From Sphingopyxis sp. LC81 (GTDB lineage Bacteria > Pseudomonadota > Alphaproteobacteria > Sphingomonadales > Sphingomonadaceae), in contig NZ_JNFD01000042.1 in NCBI RefSeq assembly GCF_000756375.1, forward strand, positions 1 through 63,857: a DNA stretch of 63,857 nt, written 5' to 3'. A program made the position numbers and the translations under genes. The notes under the pieces are model-generated. The model saw only the letters and a program-made list of their open reading frames with translations, made no database searches and was not told where the DNA came from. The first letter of the stretch is position 1. Each line of letters begins with the position of its first letter. Shown piece by piece: positions 26,079-35,554 of this stretch.

Positions 26079-28028
26079 TCAGTCCTCGACGTACAGATAT
26101 TGGGTCTGCTGGCCGTCGTTGATGTTGAGCGTGCGCTTGCCGTCTTTCGTCCCGACGAGTGCCTCGACGCCGATATTGCCCGGGCCGACCGAGACGATCG
26201 ACATGCTGCCGTCGGCGTTCTTGCGCGTGGCGATCGGCCCCTCGACGAAGCCGGCCTTGATCCATTTCTGGCCGTTTTTCTCACTGACCGTGATCTGACC
26301 GACCGACGGGTCGCTATAGTGGCCGGCGAGGCCCGCCAGCACTGCGGCATCGCCCGGATAGGTCAGCCGCTCGCGCTTCGCGCTGGCCTGCGCCTTGATC
26401 CGCGTGGCCGCGGCGGTGATGTCGCGCGCCGCCTCGGGCTGTCCGTCGTAGAGTATTTCGAGCAGGCGGCGGAGTGTCGGCGCCAGCATCGACGCGCCCG
26501 GATCGCTGTTGGTCAGGATCACGAGGCCGACGCCGGACTCGGGAAGCGCAAACCAGGTGCTGTGATAGCCCAACAGCGTCCCGCCATGCGTGACGACCTG
26601 TACCCCCGAGGCGTCGCGCTGGAACAGGCCCATGCCGTACCAGCTGTCGGGTCCGACCTGGACGCCCTTTTCGCGCCGCGCGAGGAGGTTGGTCTCGCTT
26701 ACGACGCGCTTGCCGTCGAGCATGCCCTTGCCGAGTTCGAGCTGGACATAGCGGACCATGTCAGCGGTGGTGGAAAAGGCCGCGCCCGCGGGACGATAGG
26801 GATAGGGCGCCCAGTTGAAGTCGTTCGACATCAGCGTCACCTTGCCGTCGATGTCGAGGCCGTGCGGTGCCGCCCAATTGCCCGCCATGCCCTCGGCATA
26901 ATCGAAGCTGCTGTCCTTCATGCCGAGCGGCTTGAAGACCTTCTCTTCCATCGCGCGGTCATAGGCGGCGCCGAATTCCATCTTCGGGTAGAGGATATGC
27001 CCGCCGACATAGCCGGCCGCCGAGGCGAGCTGGTTGTTATACTGGAATAGGTCGCCGAACTTGCTGGTCGGCATCGTCGCGGCAAGCTGCGCGAAAGTGT
27101 CCGCCGCGGGCTGCCCCTTGTCGGCGAGGATGAAACTGAAGTCCTTGCGCGGCAGGCCGGTACAGGCGCAGATCAGATGCTTGACGAGCACCGACTTGGT
27201 GACCTCGTCATTGCCAAGCCGGAACGCGGGATAGAGGTCGACGACCTTCTCGTCCCACCGAAGCTTGCCCTCATCGGCGATCGTCGAGAGGAGCAGCGTG
27301 GTCATCCCCTTGGTGTTCGACGCGATCATGAATTTGGTGTGCTCGTCGACCTTTTCGGGCGATCCGAGCGCGCGGACGCCGAAGCCGCCCTGCCACAGCA
27401 CTTTGCCGTCATCGATCAGCGCAAAGCCGATGCCGGGGACCTCAAGCTCCTGCCGGCTCGCCTCGACAAAGTCGGTGAGCAGCTTGACGCGCTCGGGCGT
27501 CAGCTGGTGCGCGGTCTTGCCGGCGAAATTTTCCTTCTGGAAGCCGGCGGGACGCAGCCCCTGCGCGATCACCGACATCGCGGCCGAACGCTTGGCCGCT
27601 GTGCCCGCCGAACCATCGACGATCAGCACGGTCCAGGCGCTGCCCTTGCGCAGCGCCGACGCCGAGCGCGCGGCGCGCTCGGTCGGCAGCGTTTCATAGG
27701 CGAAGCTCACGCGCTCATCCCAGCCGTCGGCGGGAGGAGCGGCGGTGCTGGTGCGCTGCGTCGGTACGGCGCCCGGGCGGACGACCGCCCAGGCCTTGGC
27801 GGCGGCATCGGCGGCATCGACGGCCGCGCCGATCTCGGCGACGACGATGCGCAGGTCACTCTCGGGCGAGGTGAAGACGAGCGCGGGGCCTTGCTTCGAT
27901 GCGGTCCAGTCCTTGGGCTGGACATATTGCACGCCGCTGGCGAGCTTGCCGGGCGTATCGGCCGCGACGGTCTGCGCAAGGGCCGCGACGGGGGCGCAGG
28001 AGAGCGCGAGTGCGATCAACAGCTTCAT
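26079..28028 (-). CDS. Secreted serine hydrolase, class C beta-lactamase fold
   Basis: The 649-residue protein has a signal peptide (ALAQ) and a roughly 150-residue N-terminal region without a recognised motif. A catalytic beta-lactamase/D,D-peptidase fold follows, with SNTK (SxxK), YNN (YxN) and HGG motifs, then a C-terminal lipocalin-like beta domain. Relatives include D-aminopeptidases, esterases and PBP4*-type peptidases; none can be chosen from sequence. It lies 12 bp after a second such gene and downstream of the DUF1611 and M19 genes, suggesting peptide or ester hydrolysis in the periplasm. Confidence 0.88.
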   Translation of the reverse strand: MKLLIALALSCAPVAALAQTVAADTPGKLASGVQYVQPKDWTASKQGPALVFTSPESDLRIVVAEIGAAVDAADAAAKAWAVVRPGAVPTQRTSTAAPPADGWDERVSFAYETLPTERAARSASALRKGSAWTVLIVDGSAGTAAKRSAAMSVIAQGLRPAGFQKENFAGKTAHQLTPERVKLLTDFVEASRQELEVPGIGFALIDDGKVLWQGGFGVRALGSPEKVDEHTKFMIASNTKGMTTLLLSTIADEGKLRWDEKVVDLYPAFRLGNDEVTKSVLVKHLICACTGLPRKDFSFILADKGQPAADTFAQLAATMPTSKFGDLFQYNNQLASAAGYVGGHILYPKMEFGAAYDRAMEEKVFKPLGMKDSSFDYAEGMAGNWAAPHGLDIDGKVTLMSNDFNWAPYPYRPAGAAFSTTADMVRYVQLELGKGMLDGKRVVSETNLLARREKGVQVGPDSWYGMGLFQRDASGVQVVTHGGTLLGYHSTWFALPESGVGLVILTNSDPGASMLAPTLRRLLEILYDGQPEAARDITAAATRIKAQASAKRERLTYPGDAAVLAGLAGHYSDPSVGQITVSEKNGQKWIKAGFVEGPIATRKNADGSMSIVSVGPGNIGVEALVGTKDGKRTLNINDGQQTQYLYVED

Positions 28029-28040
28029 AATGGCTTCTCC

Positions 28041-29525
28041 TCAGGGCTGGACAAAATGATAGAGAACATGCGGTTGCGACGTGAAGGACAGGCGCCAGCG
28101 TCCCTCGGCGCCGTGGAACAGCAATTGCTCATAAGGGCCGCCGGCGCGGGCACCGGTCGCCCGTTCGAACCGCATCGGGCCGACGCGCTCCCAATAGCTG
28201 GCTTTCCCGTCGTTGGTGACCACAACCGCGTTCGGGCCCGCCGCGGCGATCTTCAGGTCGCGCTCGGGATCGGGGGCGCTCGCATAGTCGCGCCGGTTCA
28301 CGCGATAGGCGCCGAGCGGCAATGTCTCGTTCGCGGGCGCGGCGACACGCGGGGCGGGGGCGACGGGGAATAGCCGGCCGATGATCGCCTCGGTCAGTTC
28401 GGTGCGCCCGCCATAGCTGCCCTCGCCGCCGGTCTCGGAGATGAAGAAGCCCAGCCCCGCCTCGGGCGCCAAAATCATGTTCGAATGGAAATCGCCGGTG
28501 TTGCCGCCGTGACCCACCATGCGCGGGCCTTTTTCGCGAACGACGAAGAAGCCGTGCGCCAAGCCGGGCAGGCCGGGGGCGTTGGCGACCGAGTTGGTCA
28601 TCAGCAGTTTGACCGAGGCGGGTTTCAGGATGCGCGCCTTACCGAGCGCGCCGCCGTTCATCATCGCCATCATGAATCGCGCCATGTCGGGGCCGCTGCT
28701 CGTTCCCGACCCCGCGGGCATCACAGGGCTGAACAGTTCGAACGGCTCGGCGACCAGCCGTCCGTCCTTGACCTGATAACCCAACGCCATGCGCGGCGCG
28801 AGCGCGGCGGGCAAAGGTTCGCGAAAGGTCGTCGCATTCATGCCGAGCGGCGCGAAGATATGCTTTTCGACATAATCGGGAAAGGCCTCGCCCGACACGC
28901 GCTCGACGATATAGCCCGCGAGGACCGAGCCATAGTTCGAATAGGAGGTCTCGGTCCCGGGCCGCCAAAGCCGTGCCGGAATATGCGTCTTCATCCATTC
29001 GACATAGGGCTGGATCTTGTCGGGCGTCGGCGCGGTCAGCCCGCCGACGTCGCTCATTCCCGGCGTGTGCGACAAAAGGTCGCGCACGCGGATCGGCTGG
29101 CCTTCATATGCGGGAATCTGGAAATCGAGATATTTGTTCACATCGGCGTCGAGGTCGACGCGGCCCGCCTCGACCTGTTGCAGCAGCGCGCTCCACGTGA
29201 ACATCTTCGACACCGACCCCGGCCGGAACAAAGTCTGCTGCCCGTCGACCGCGATGCCCTTGTCGATATCGGCAAAGCCGTAGCCGCGCGAGAACAGGAC
29301 CTTGTCGCGGTAGACGACGGTGACCACCGCGCCCGCGACCTCGCGCGTCGCGATCTGCTGCGCCATCACGCCGTCGACGAAATCGGCGAGCCCGGCGATC
29401 CGGTCCTGCGGGATGCTGTAGCTGGTTTCGGTGGCCGCTTGCGCCATCGCGTTGGATGGCAGGGCGATCGAGCCGAGCAGCGCGGCGGCGAATGCGGTAC
29501 GGCGCAGGGCCGGGAGTCGGGTCAT
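28041..29525 (-). CDS. Secreted serine hydrolase, class C beta-lactamase fold
   Basis: The 494-residue protein has a signal peptide ending AMAQ, the SxxK motif SVSK near residue 105, YSN (YxN) and HGG. A beta-rich C-terminal domain follows. It is not the result of a recent duplication of the next gene, since the two are very different outside the catalytic motifs. A role with the neighbouring dipeptidase-like and DgcN-like proteins in peptide or D-amino-acid breakdown is inferred from context only. Confidence 0.88.
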   Translation of the reverse strand: MTRLPALRRTAFAAALLGSIALPSNAMAQAATETSYSIPQDRIAGLADFVDGVMAQQIATREVAGAVVTVVYRDKVLFSRGYGFADIDKGIAVDGQQTLFRPGSVSKMFTWSALLQQVEAGRVDLDADVNKYLDFQIPAYEGQPIRVRDLLSHTPGMSDVGGLTAPTPDKIQPYVEWMKTHIPARLWRPGTETSYSNYGSVLAGYIVERVSGEAFPDYVEKHIFAPLGMNATTFREPLPAALAPRMALGYQVKDGRLVAEPFELFSPVMPAGSGTSSGPDMARFMMAMMNGGALGKARILKPASVKLLMTNSVANAPGLPGLAHGFFVVREKGPRMVGHGGNTGDFHSNMILAPEAGLGFFISETGGEGSYGGRTELTEAIIGRLFPVAPAPRVAAPANETLPLGAYRVNRRDYASAPDPERDLKIAAAGPNAVVVTNDGKASYWERVGPMRFERATGARAGGPYEQLLFHGAEGRWRLSFTSQPHVLYHFVQP

Positions 29526-29550
29526 GCAAGATCTCCGAAGGTCAGGGACT

Positions 29551-30591
29551 TCATGCGAGGCAGCTGTCGACGAGCGCGTCGAACGCAGGCCCGCCGCGGA
29601 TCGGATCGGCGACCGGCAAGCCGAGCCGCACGCTCTCGCGCGCCATCAGTTCGGCCGCGGACGCCGCATCGAGCGCCGAGGTGTTGAAGGCGAAGCCGCC
29701 GCACCGGATCGCGGGGTTGGTCCGCCGGCCGAGCCGCATCGTGAGCTCGACGACTTCTTCGACGCTGGTCAGCGTATAGCCCGCGGTGCCGAGCATCTCG
29801 GTGCGGCCGGGCTCGTGGCAGACGACGAAGACATCGGGCTGGCTGCCGTGGAGCAGCCCCAGCGACACCGCTGCATAGGCTGGGTGCGTCAGCGCGCCCT
29901 GACCCTCGATCACGTCCCAATGGTCCGCGGGCGCGTCGGGCGAGAGCAACTCGGCGGCGCCGGCCTCGAAATCGGAAACGACCGCGTCCATCGCGATGCC
30001 GCCGCCGGCGATCATAATCCCCGTCTGCCCGCTCGCGCGGAAATCACTGTCGATGCCGCGCGCCTTGAGGGCGCGGTGCAGCGCCAGCGCGGTATATTTC
30101 TTGCCGAGCGCGCAGTCGGTGCCGACGGTCAGCAGCCGCTTGCCGCTGCGCTTGCGACCGGTGCCGACGGGGATATGCGGCGGCGGCACGCGCACGTCGA
30201 TCAGCTGGCGGCCGAGCCGGTGCGCCGCTTCGGCGAGTTCGGGGATGTCGGTGAGGCGCATGTGCATGCCCGCGATCAGGTCGAGCCCCGCCTCCAGTGC
30301 CCCGACCAGCGACGCGCGCCAGTTCGCGGGGATCACGCCGCCGAGGTTGGCGACACCGATCACCAGCGCCCGCGCACCACGCGCCCGCGCTTCGGCGGCG
30401 GTGAGCGCCTCCAGCCCGGTGGTGACCGTGGCGCCCGGCAGCCGCAGCTCGCCGACGCATTTGTCAGGCGCCCAATCCTTCAGCCCGAAGGCGGTCTTTG
30501 CAAAACCAGGGATGGTCGTGTCGCCGAGGAACAGCACATAGGGCTGCGGCAGCACAAGCGCACCGGCGAGGCGTTCGGTCAGCGCGTTCAT
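29551..30591 (-). CDS. DUF1611 protein, DgcN-like (putative N-acetyl-D-glutamate deacetylase)
   Basis: The 346-residue cytoplasmic protein has a nucleotide-binding-like loop VGTDCALGKKYTA mid-sequence and the conserved family phrases GVANLGGVIP, VIEGQGALTHPAYAAVSLGLLHGSQPD and CHEPGRTE. A characterised DUF1611 member, DgcN of a marine bacterium, acts in D-glutamate catabolism alongside the dipeptide epimerase relative DgcA; no DgcA homologue is in this window. The chosen ATG overlaps the M19 stop (TGATG); an ATG four codons earlier is possible. Family is clear; activity here is inferred. Confidence 0.8.
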   Translation of the reverse strand: MNALTERLAGALVLPQPYVLFLGDTTIPGFAKTAFGLKDWAPDKCVGELRLPGATVTTGLEALTAAEARARGARALVIGVANLGGVIPANWRASLVGALEAGLDLIAGMHMRLTDIPELAEAAHRLGRQLIDVRVPPPHIPVGTGRKRSGKRLLTVGTDCALGKKYTALALHRALKARGIDSDFRASGQTGIMIAGGGIAMDAVVSDFEAGAAELLSPDAPADHWDVIEGQGALTHPAYAAVSLGLLHGSQPDVFVVCHEPGRTEMLGTAGYTLTSVEEVVELTMRLGRRTNPAIRCGGFAFNTSALDAASAAELMARESVRLGLPVADPIRGGPAFDALVDSCLA

Positions 30592-31739
30592 CAGCCGCCC
30601 CACGTCGCGGTCAGCAGCCGTTGGAAATTGCCGCCGAGCACCGCGAGGATGTTCGCGTCGGAATATTTGCGGCGCAGCAGTTCCTCGGTCAGGTCGAACA
30701 TCTTGAGCGGATGGTCGAACCCGTCGACGTCGATCTTCTCGCGAAAGGCGTAGCTGTCCTTATAGGCGCCGCGCAGCATCTTGTTCATTTCGGGCGAGGT
30801 GTCGTCATAGCCATAAAGGTCGGAATCGGTGCCGACGCCGACATGGTCGATCCCGACCAGCTTCACGACATGGTCGATATGATCGGCATAATTCACGATC
30901 GTCGTCGGGTCGGTCTTGCTCACGAAATTGCGCACCCCGGTGATGCCCATCACCCCGCCCTTGGCGGCGAGCGCCTTGATCGCCTCGTCGGTCTTGACGC
31001 GCGGGTGATCGATCAGCGCGCGGCAATTGCTGTGCGTGATCGCGATCGGCTTCGGCGAAATTTCGATTGCATCTAAGGTTGTGCGGTCGCCGCAATGCGA
31101 CACGTCGACGAGCATGCCGACCTCGTTCATCGCCTTGATGATCTCGACCCCGAAATCGCTCACGCCGCCGTCGACGCGTTCGGTCGATCCCGATCCGATG
31201 CGGTTCTGCGAATTATAAGTGAGCTGCGCGCAGCGCTGGCCGATCTCATAAAAGGTCTTGACGTCGGCGGCGCGATTGAAATGGTCGGCATTCTGCAGCC
31301 CCATGATGACCGCGACCTTGCCGTCCTTTTTGGCGCGCAGGATGTCGGCGAATTTGTCGACCCCGGTGAAGACATGGCTGTTGCGCGCAATGAAATTGCC
31401 CCAGATCGCGAAGAAGCTGAGCGCCTGCTCCTTCGCCGTCGGGCCGCCGATGCCGACCGCATGGTGGATGGCGTTGATGCCGCTGGCGCGAAAGTCGGCG
31501 GTTTCCTTTTCGCTCAGCGCCTTGGTGTAATAGCTGGGGTCGAAGTCGATCTTGATCGGCGCGAGCATGTCGACGACGACCGCGCGCTGGACCAGCTCGA
31601 TCGCGCGCTTCGAATAGGCGCGGTTCGTCGCCGGATTGATCTGGAAATGCGCGCGCGCAACATAAGGCGCGGCGAGGGGGGCAGCGAGCGCCGCGCCCGC
31701 GGCGCAAATCGCCTGCCGTCGAGAAAATAGCATCATCAT
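30591..31739 (-). CDS. M19 (renal dipeptidase) family protein with altered metal site, Tat-like signal
   Basis: The 382-residue protein starts at one of three tandem ATGs after AGGGG and has a twin-arginine leader (SRRQAICAAG). Conserved M19 features include DVSHCGDRTT and THSNCRAL, holding the two histidines of one metal site, and GVGTDSDLYG. The N-terminal HxD metal pair expected after VVD is absent (VVDMLAPI), and the bridging Glu of the usual GLEG is Gln (MGLQNADHF). The protein may therefore bind one metal or do different chemistry. It is first in the minus-strand operon and divergent from a TonB receptor. Confidence 0.85.
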   Translation of the reverse strand: MMMLFSRRQAICAAGAALAAPLAAPYVARAHFQINPATNRAYSKRAIELVQRAVVVDMLAPIKIDFDPSYYTKALSEKETADFRASGINAIHHAVGIGGPTAKEQALSFFAIWGNFIARNSHVFTGVDKFADILRAKKDGKVAVIMGLQNADHFNRAADVKTFYEIGQRCAQLTYNSQNRIGSGSTERVDGGVSDFGVEIIKAMNEVGMLVDVSHCGDRTTLDAIEISPKPIAITHSNCRALIDHPRVKTDEAIKALAAKGGVMGITGVRNFVSKTDPTTIVNYADHIDHVVKLVGIDHVGVGTDSDLYGYDDTSPEMNKMLRGAYKDSYAFREKIDVDGFDHPLKMFDLTEELLRRKYSDANILAVLGGNFQRLLTATWGG

Positions 31740-32056
31740 CCCCTGCTTTGTAATTTTCTGATCAGGACGATATTGTCCCATCAGGACTTCGTCAATCCAT
31801 CGCTTTCGAATCTTGAAAAACCTCTTCGCTTTGCGCGCAAGCGGCGGGCGTGAGCGCCATAGCAGCGACGCCATCATCCCGGGTTTCGGCCCGATTCGAC
31901 ACCGGGGACCGACTGGCCTCATTGAAGATCATGGCAATTATGGGCCTAATTTCTCGCAAAAGAAATATATTGTCCTAAATAGGACATTATGGCAGCTTCC
32001 TTATGGGGAACAAAAAAAGCCGCCATCGAGCGGCCCAGCAAAAAGGGGTAGATGAG
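31740..32056. promoter_or_regulatory. Divergent promoter region with GTCC/GGAC operators
   Basis: The 317-bp gap holds no convincing gene. For the M19 operon (minus strand), a -35 TTGACG (31795-31790) and -10 TATCGT (31772-31767) are 17 bp apart, and a GTCC-N5-GGAC dyad (31775-31787) fills the spacer. Next to it GGAC-N6-GTCC (31765-31778) overlaps the -10. On the receptor side a perfect palindrome GTCCTA-AA-TAGGAC (31972-31985) lies 71 bp before the receptor start. ATATTGTCC precedes GTCC at both places, so one regulator probably controls both directions. No regulator gene is adjacent. Confidence 0.6.
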
Positions 32057-34837
32057 ATGCATAAGGATAGAGGCAATCCCGGTTACCGGCTCGCGCGCGG
32101 CAGCAGCATTGCGGCGTTGGCGGCCGGATTATGGCTCGCCGTGCCGGCCGCGGCGCAGACCGTCGCCGAGACCGAGGCCACGGCCGACGAGGAAATCCTC
32201 GTCACGGGATCGCGCATCGCGCGCGCCGGTTTCGATCAGCCCACGCCCACGACGGTGATCGGCGAGGATGAATTGCGCCTCGGCGCGCGTCCGAACATCC
32301 AGCAGGTGCTGAACGACCTGCCGCAAATCCGCCCGACGACCACGCCCACCGTATCGAACGGCAACACCTCCACCGGCACCGCGCCCGTCGACATGCGCGG
32401 CCTGGGTGTCAACCGCACGCTGGTGTTGCTCGACGGCCGCCGCTTCGTCGGCGAGGGCAATCTGAACTTCATCCCGGCGAATCTGGTCGAGCGCGTCGAG
32501 GTTGTGACCGGCGGCGCCTCGGCCGCCTGGGGCTCGGGCGCGGTCGCGGGCGTCGTCAACATCCTTCTCGACAAGGATTATGACGGCCTGTCGATCGGCG
32601 GCAATGTCGGCGTTTCGTCGCGCGGCGACGGGTTCCGCTATGGTTTCGATGCGAAATTCGGCACCGGCTTCGCCGACGGACGCGGCCATTTCATCATCGG
32701 CGGCGAATATGTCAAAGACCGCGGCGTGATCAACCGCAGCACGCGCCCGAACCTCAACAGCCCCGATTTCATTCCGTCGGGCACGGGGTCGGAACTGGTC
32801 CGCGACGTGAACTTCGGCAATGTCACGCTGGGCGGCCTGATCACCAGCGGCGTGCTCGCCGGACAGACGTTCAACGCCGACGGAACGCTGCGGCCTTTCG
32901 CGCGCGGCACGAGCGTCGGTGCGGGCGCTTTCCCGCTGCGGATGGTCGGCGGCGCGGACGGCATCAACCTCTATGACACCATTCCCGTCTCCTCGCCTTT
33001 CGAGCGGCTGAGCACCTACGCCCGGCTGAGTTATGAGGTAGGCGACGCGACCTTCTGGGTCGACGGCAGCTACGCACGTTCGCTGTCGGACGCGCCCTTC
33101 TTCGGCGATTATACGGTCGGCGGGGCGCTGGGCCTGCCGTACCTCACGATCCAGGCGAACAACCCCTATCTGTCGACCGCGATCCGCGATCGGCTCGCCG
33201 CCGCAGGCGAGACGAGTTTCACCTTCGGCCGCTATTTCAACGACATCCTTCAACTGCAGTTCCGCGGCGAGCGGGTCAGCAAGGAAGGCGCGATCGGCGT
33301 CGACGGCACGTTCGGCAAGGGCTTCCGCTACAAGGCCTGGTACAGCCACGGCGAGGTCGACAGCGAACAGTCGATGGGCAACTCGCGATTGGTCCGGCAG
33401 TTCAGCAACGCGATCAATGCGGTGTCGAGCGGCGGGCAAATCGTCTGCGGCATCAATGCCGACGCGGACCCGACGAATAACGATCCCGCGTGCCGGCCGC
33501 TCAATCCCTTCGGCGCATTGAACGCGTCGCCCGAGGCGCGCGACTATGTCACCGGGGCGCAGCAATCGTTCGAAACCCGAAAGCTCGATTCGGTGGGCGC
33601 CGAAATTCAGGGCGATCTCTTTTCCTTGTGGGCCGGCCCGGTGACCGTCGCGATCGGCGCCGAGGCACGCTGGGAGGAACAGGTCTCGTCGCGCGACGAT
33701 TTCACGATCGCGAACGCCAGCAACTTCGGCATCCTCGTCTTTTCGACGCCCACGTCGGGCGGGTTCAACGTCAAGGAGGCGTTCGGCGAAGTCCTGTTCC
33801 CGCTGCTCAAACTCGAAAATGCGGTCGAAATCGACCTGAGCGGCGCCGCGCGCTATTCGGATTACAGCACCAGCGGCGGCATCTGGACGTGGAAAGCCGG
33901 GGGCACCGCGCGGCTGTTTGGCGACCTGCTGCTGCGCGCAACGCGCTCGCGCGACATCCGCTCGCCGGGCATCGGCGAATTGTTCGCACTCCGCGCGATC
34001 AACATCGGGCCGCTCAACGATCAGGACAGGGCCGGGCGAGCCGCGGCCAACCCCGCATATAATCCGCAGCCGTCGACCGTGACGACATTCACCGGCGGCA
34101 ACCCCAATCTGGTGCCGGAAGTGAGCTACACGACGGCGATCGGCGCAACATATTCGCCGTCCTTCCTGCGCGGCTTCAGCGCTTCGGTCGATTATTACAA
34201 GATCAAGATCGACGGTGCGGTCACGGCGCTGAACGGATCGAACCTCACGCTCCTGTGCTCGCGCGGGGTCACATCCGCCTGCGACAGCATCACGCGCGAC
34301 GCGACGGGGACGGTTACCCAGGTGGCTGCAACCCAGCAGAATATCGCGAGCTTCGAGACGAGCGGGCTCGACATGGAGGCATCCTATGTCGTCAACCTGT
34401 CGAACGTCAGTGCGGGTCTGCCGGGCAGCCTGCGTATCCGCGCGCTGGCGACCTATGTCGACAAGCTGGTGTTCGATACCGGCGTTACCCGCGTCGAGAC
34501 CGCGGGCGATGTCGGCGATTCGGTGCTGCGCGCGACGCCCAAATGGCGCGGCACGCTCAGCGCGACCTATGAGGATGACAATGTCGGGTTCGACATCCGC
34601 GCGCGGTACATCGATGGCGGCAATTTTGACCGGACGCGCACGACGCTGATCAACAACAGGATCGCGTCGCGGACCTATGTCGACCTCGGCGCGCGGTTCA
34701 AGATCGACGATCGCTTCATGCTGTTCGGCAATGTGAACAATCTGTTCGACCGCGATCCGCCGCTCATCACCGTCAACAGCACGCTGTACGACGTCGTCGG
34801 GCGCTACGTTACCGTCGGCGCGAAGGTCGATTTCTAA
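32057..34837 (+). CDS. TonB-dependent outer-membrane receptor of the peptide/D-amino-acid locus
   Basis: The 926-residue protein begins after an AGGGG site and has a signal peptide ending AAAQ. The plug region has EEILVTGSRIARAGFDQPTPTTVI, VQQVLNDLPQ-like and VEVVTGGASAAWGSGAVAGVVNILL signatures, and the beta-barrel ends in Phe (YVTVGAKVDF). The GSRI-type TonB box is common in oligosaccharide and peptide receptors of sphingomonads. It is divergent from the M19 operon and shares operator-like palindromes with it, so it probably imports the substrate those enzymes process. Confidence 0.92.
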   Translation: MHKDRGNPGYRLARGSSIAALAAGLWLAVPAAAQTVAETEATADEEILVTGSRIARAGFDQPTPTTVIGEDELRLGARPNIQQVLNDLPQIRPTTTPTVSNGNTSTGTAPVDMRGLGVNRTLVLLDGRRFVGEGNLNFIPANLVERVEVVTGGASAAWGSGAVAGVVNILLDKDYDGLSIGGNVGVSSRGDGFRYGFDAKFGTGFADGRGHFIIGGEYVKDRGVINRSTRPNLNSPDFIPSGTGSELVRDVNFGNVTLGGLITSGVLAGQTFNADGTLRPFARGTSVGAGAFPLRMVGGADGINLYDTIPVSSPFERLSTYARLSYEVGDATFWVDGSYARSLSDAPFFGDYTVGGALGLPYLTIQANNPYLSTAIRDRLAAAGETSFTFGRYFNDILQLQFRGERVSKEGAIGVDGTFGKGFRYKAWYSHGEVDSEQSMGNSRLVRQFSNAINAVSSGGQIVCGINADADPTNNDPACRPLNPFGALNASPEARDYVTGAQQSFETRKLDSVGAEIQGDLFSLWAGPVTVAIGAEARWEEQVSSRDDFTIANASNFGILVFSTPTSGGFNVKEAFGEVLFPLLKLENAVEIDLSGAARYSDYSTSGGIWTWKAGGTARLFGDLLLRATRSRDIRSPGIGELFALRAINIGPLNDQDRAGRAAANPAYNPQPSTVTTFTGGNPNLVPEVSYTTAIGATYSPSFLRGFSASVDYYKIKIDGAVTALNGSNLTLLCSRGVTSACDSITRDATGTVTQVAATQQNIASFETSGLDMEASYVVNLSNVSAGLPGSLRIRALATYVDKLVFDTGVTRVETAGDVGDSVLRATPKWRGTLSATYEDDNVGFDIRARYIDGGNFDRTRTTLINNRIASRTYVDLGARFKIDDRFMLFGNVNNLFDRDPPLITVNSTLYDVVGRYVTVGAKVDF

Positions 34838-34850
34838 TCGGATCCGTTTT

Positions 34851-34903
34851 CGGGGCAGTTCGAAGCAAGGTCACGCAGTCCCGGCCTTGCTTCGGCTGCC
34901 CCG
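34851..34903. terminator. Strong hairpin between convergent receptor and RidA genes
   Basis: CGGGGCAG (34851-34858) and CGAAGCAAGG (34861-34870) pair with CCTTGCTTCG (34885-34894) and CTGCCCCG (34896-34903), giving an 18-bp interrupted stem. There is no T-run on either side, so it may slow or protect transcripts rather than terminate intrinsically. Confidence 0.5.
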
Positions 34904-34912
34904 AGGAGGGCG

Positions 34913-35260
34913 TCAGGGCCGGGCGGCGGTGACGATGATTTCCACGCGGTAGTCGGGGGTTGCCAGACGGACTTCGCCGGTCGCCCGCGTCGGCGCATTG
35001 GCGCCGCCAATCCATTCTTCCCAAACCACGTTCATCGCGGCGAAATCGGCCATGTCGGCCAGCCAGACCATGGCCGTGAGCAGGTGCGATTTATCGGTGC
35101 CGGCCTCGGCGAGCAATTCGTCGATCGACGCGAGAATGGCGCGCGTTTGCGCGGTCGCGTCCTCGCCCGGTGCGGCGACCTGGCCAGCCAGATAGACGAT
35201 GCCGCCATGGATCACGGCCTGGCTCATGCGCGGGCCCGAATGCAGGCGTTCGATGCTCAT
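34913..35260 (-). CDS. RidA/YjgF family protein
   Basis: The 115-residue trimeric-type protein starts at ATG after AAGGAG. It has the family phrases VIHGGIVYLAGQVA, TQTRAILASIDELLAEAG-like, MVWLADMADFAAMNVVWEEW and the conserved Arg in TGEVRLATPDYRVEI. RidA proteins hydrolyse reactive enamine/imine intermediates released by PLP enzymes. This variant resembles the YoaB/Rid-like side group more than E. coli RidA, so enamine deaminase activity is probable rather than certain. It converges on the TonB receptor gene. Confidence 0.85.
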   Translation of the reverse strand: MSIERLHSGPRMSQAVIHGGIVYLAGQVAAPGEDATAQTRAILASIDELLAEAGTDKSHLLTAMVWLADMADFAAMNVVWEEWIGGANAPTRATGEVRLATPDYRVEIIVTAARP

Positions 35261-35401
35261 AGGAATCTCCTTTGTTGGGGTTTGTCGAGGGGCGGATGAC
35301 AGGTCAGGGCCGCTTCGGCAATTTGATCCTGCGTGCGGTGCCGTCGCGTCGCGGACCGGCGGCGCCTGCAAGGCGTTTCTGAAACCACTGAAATAGGCTG
35401 A

Positions 35402-35477
<76 letters not shown>

Positions 35478-35554
35478 ACGGCTGATCGCCCCTTAGCATT
35501 ATTCGGCCGGATGGAAACATCCGACGTTGGGAAAATGCGCCGAACATAAAATCC

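Noticed and set aside
26079..29525. The two serine hydrolases as true beta-lactamases conferring resistance
   Set aside because: They have large extra domains and no class C specific signature beyond SxxK/YxN/HGG. Context is catabolic, not resistance.
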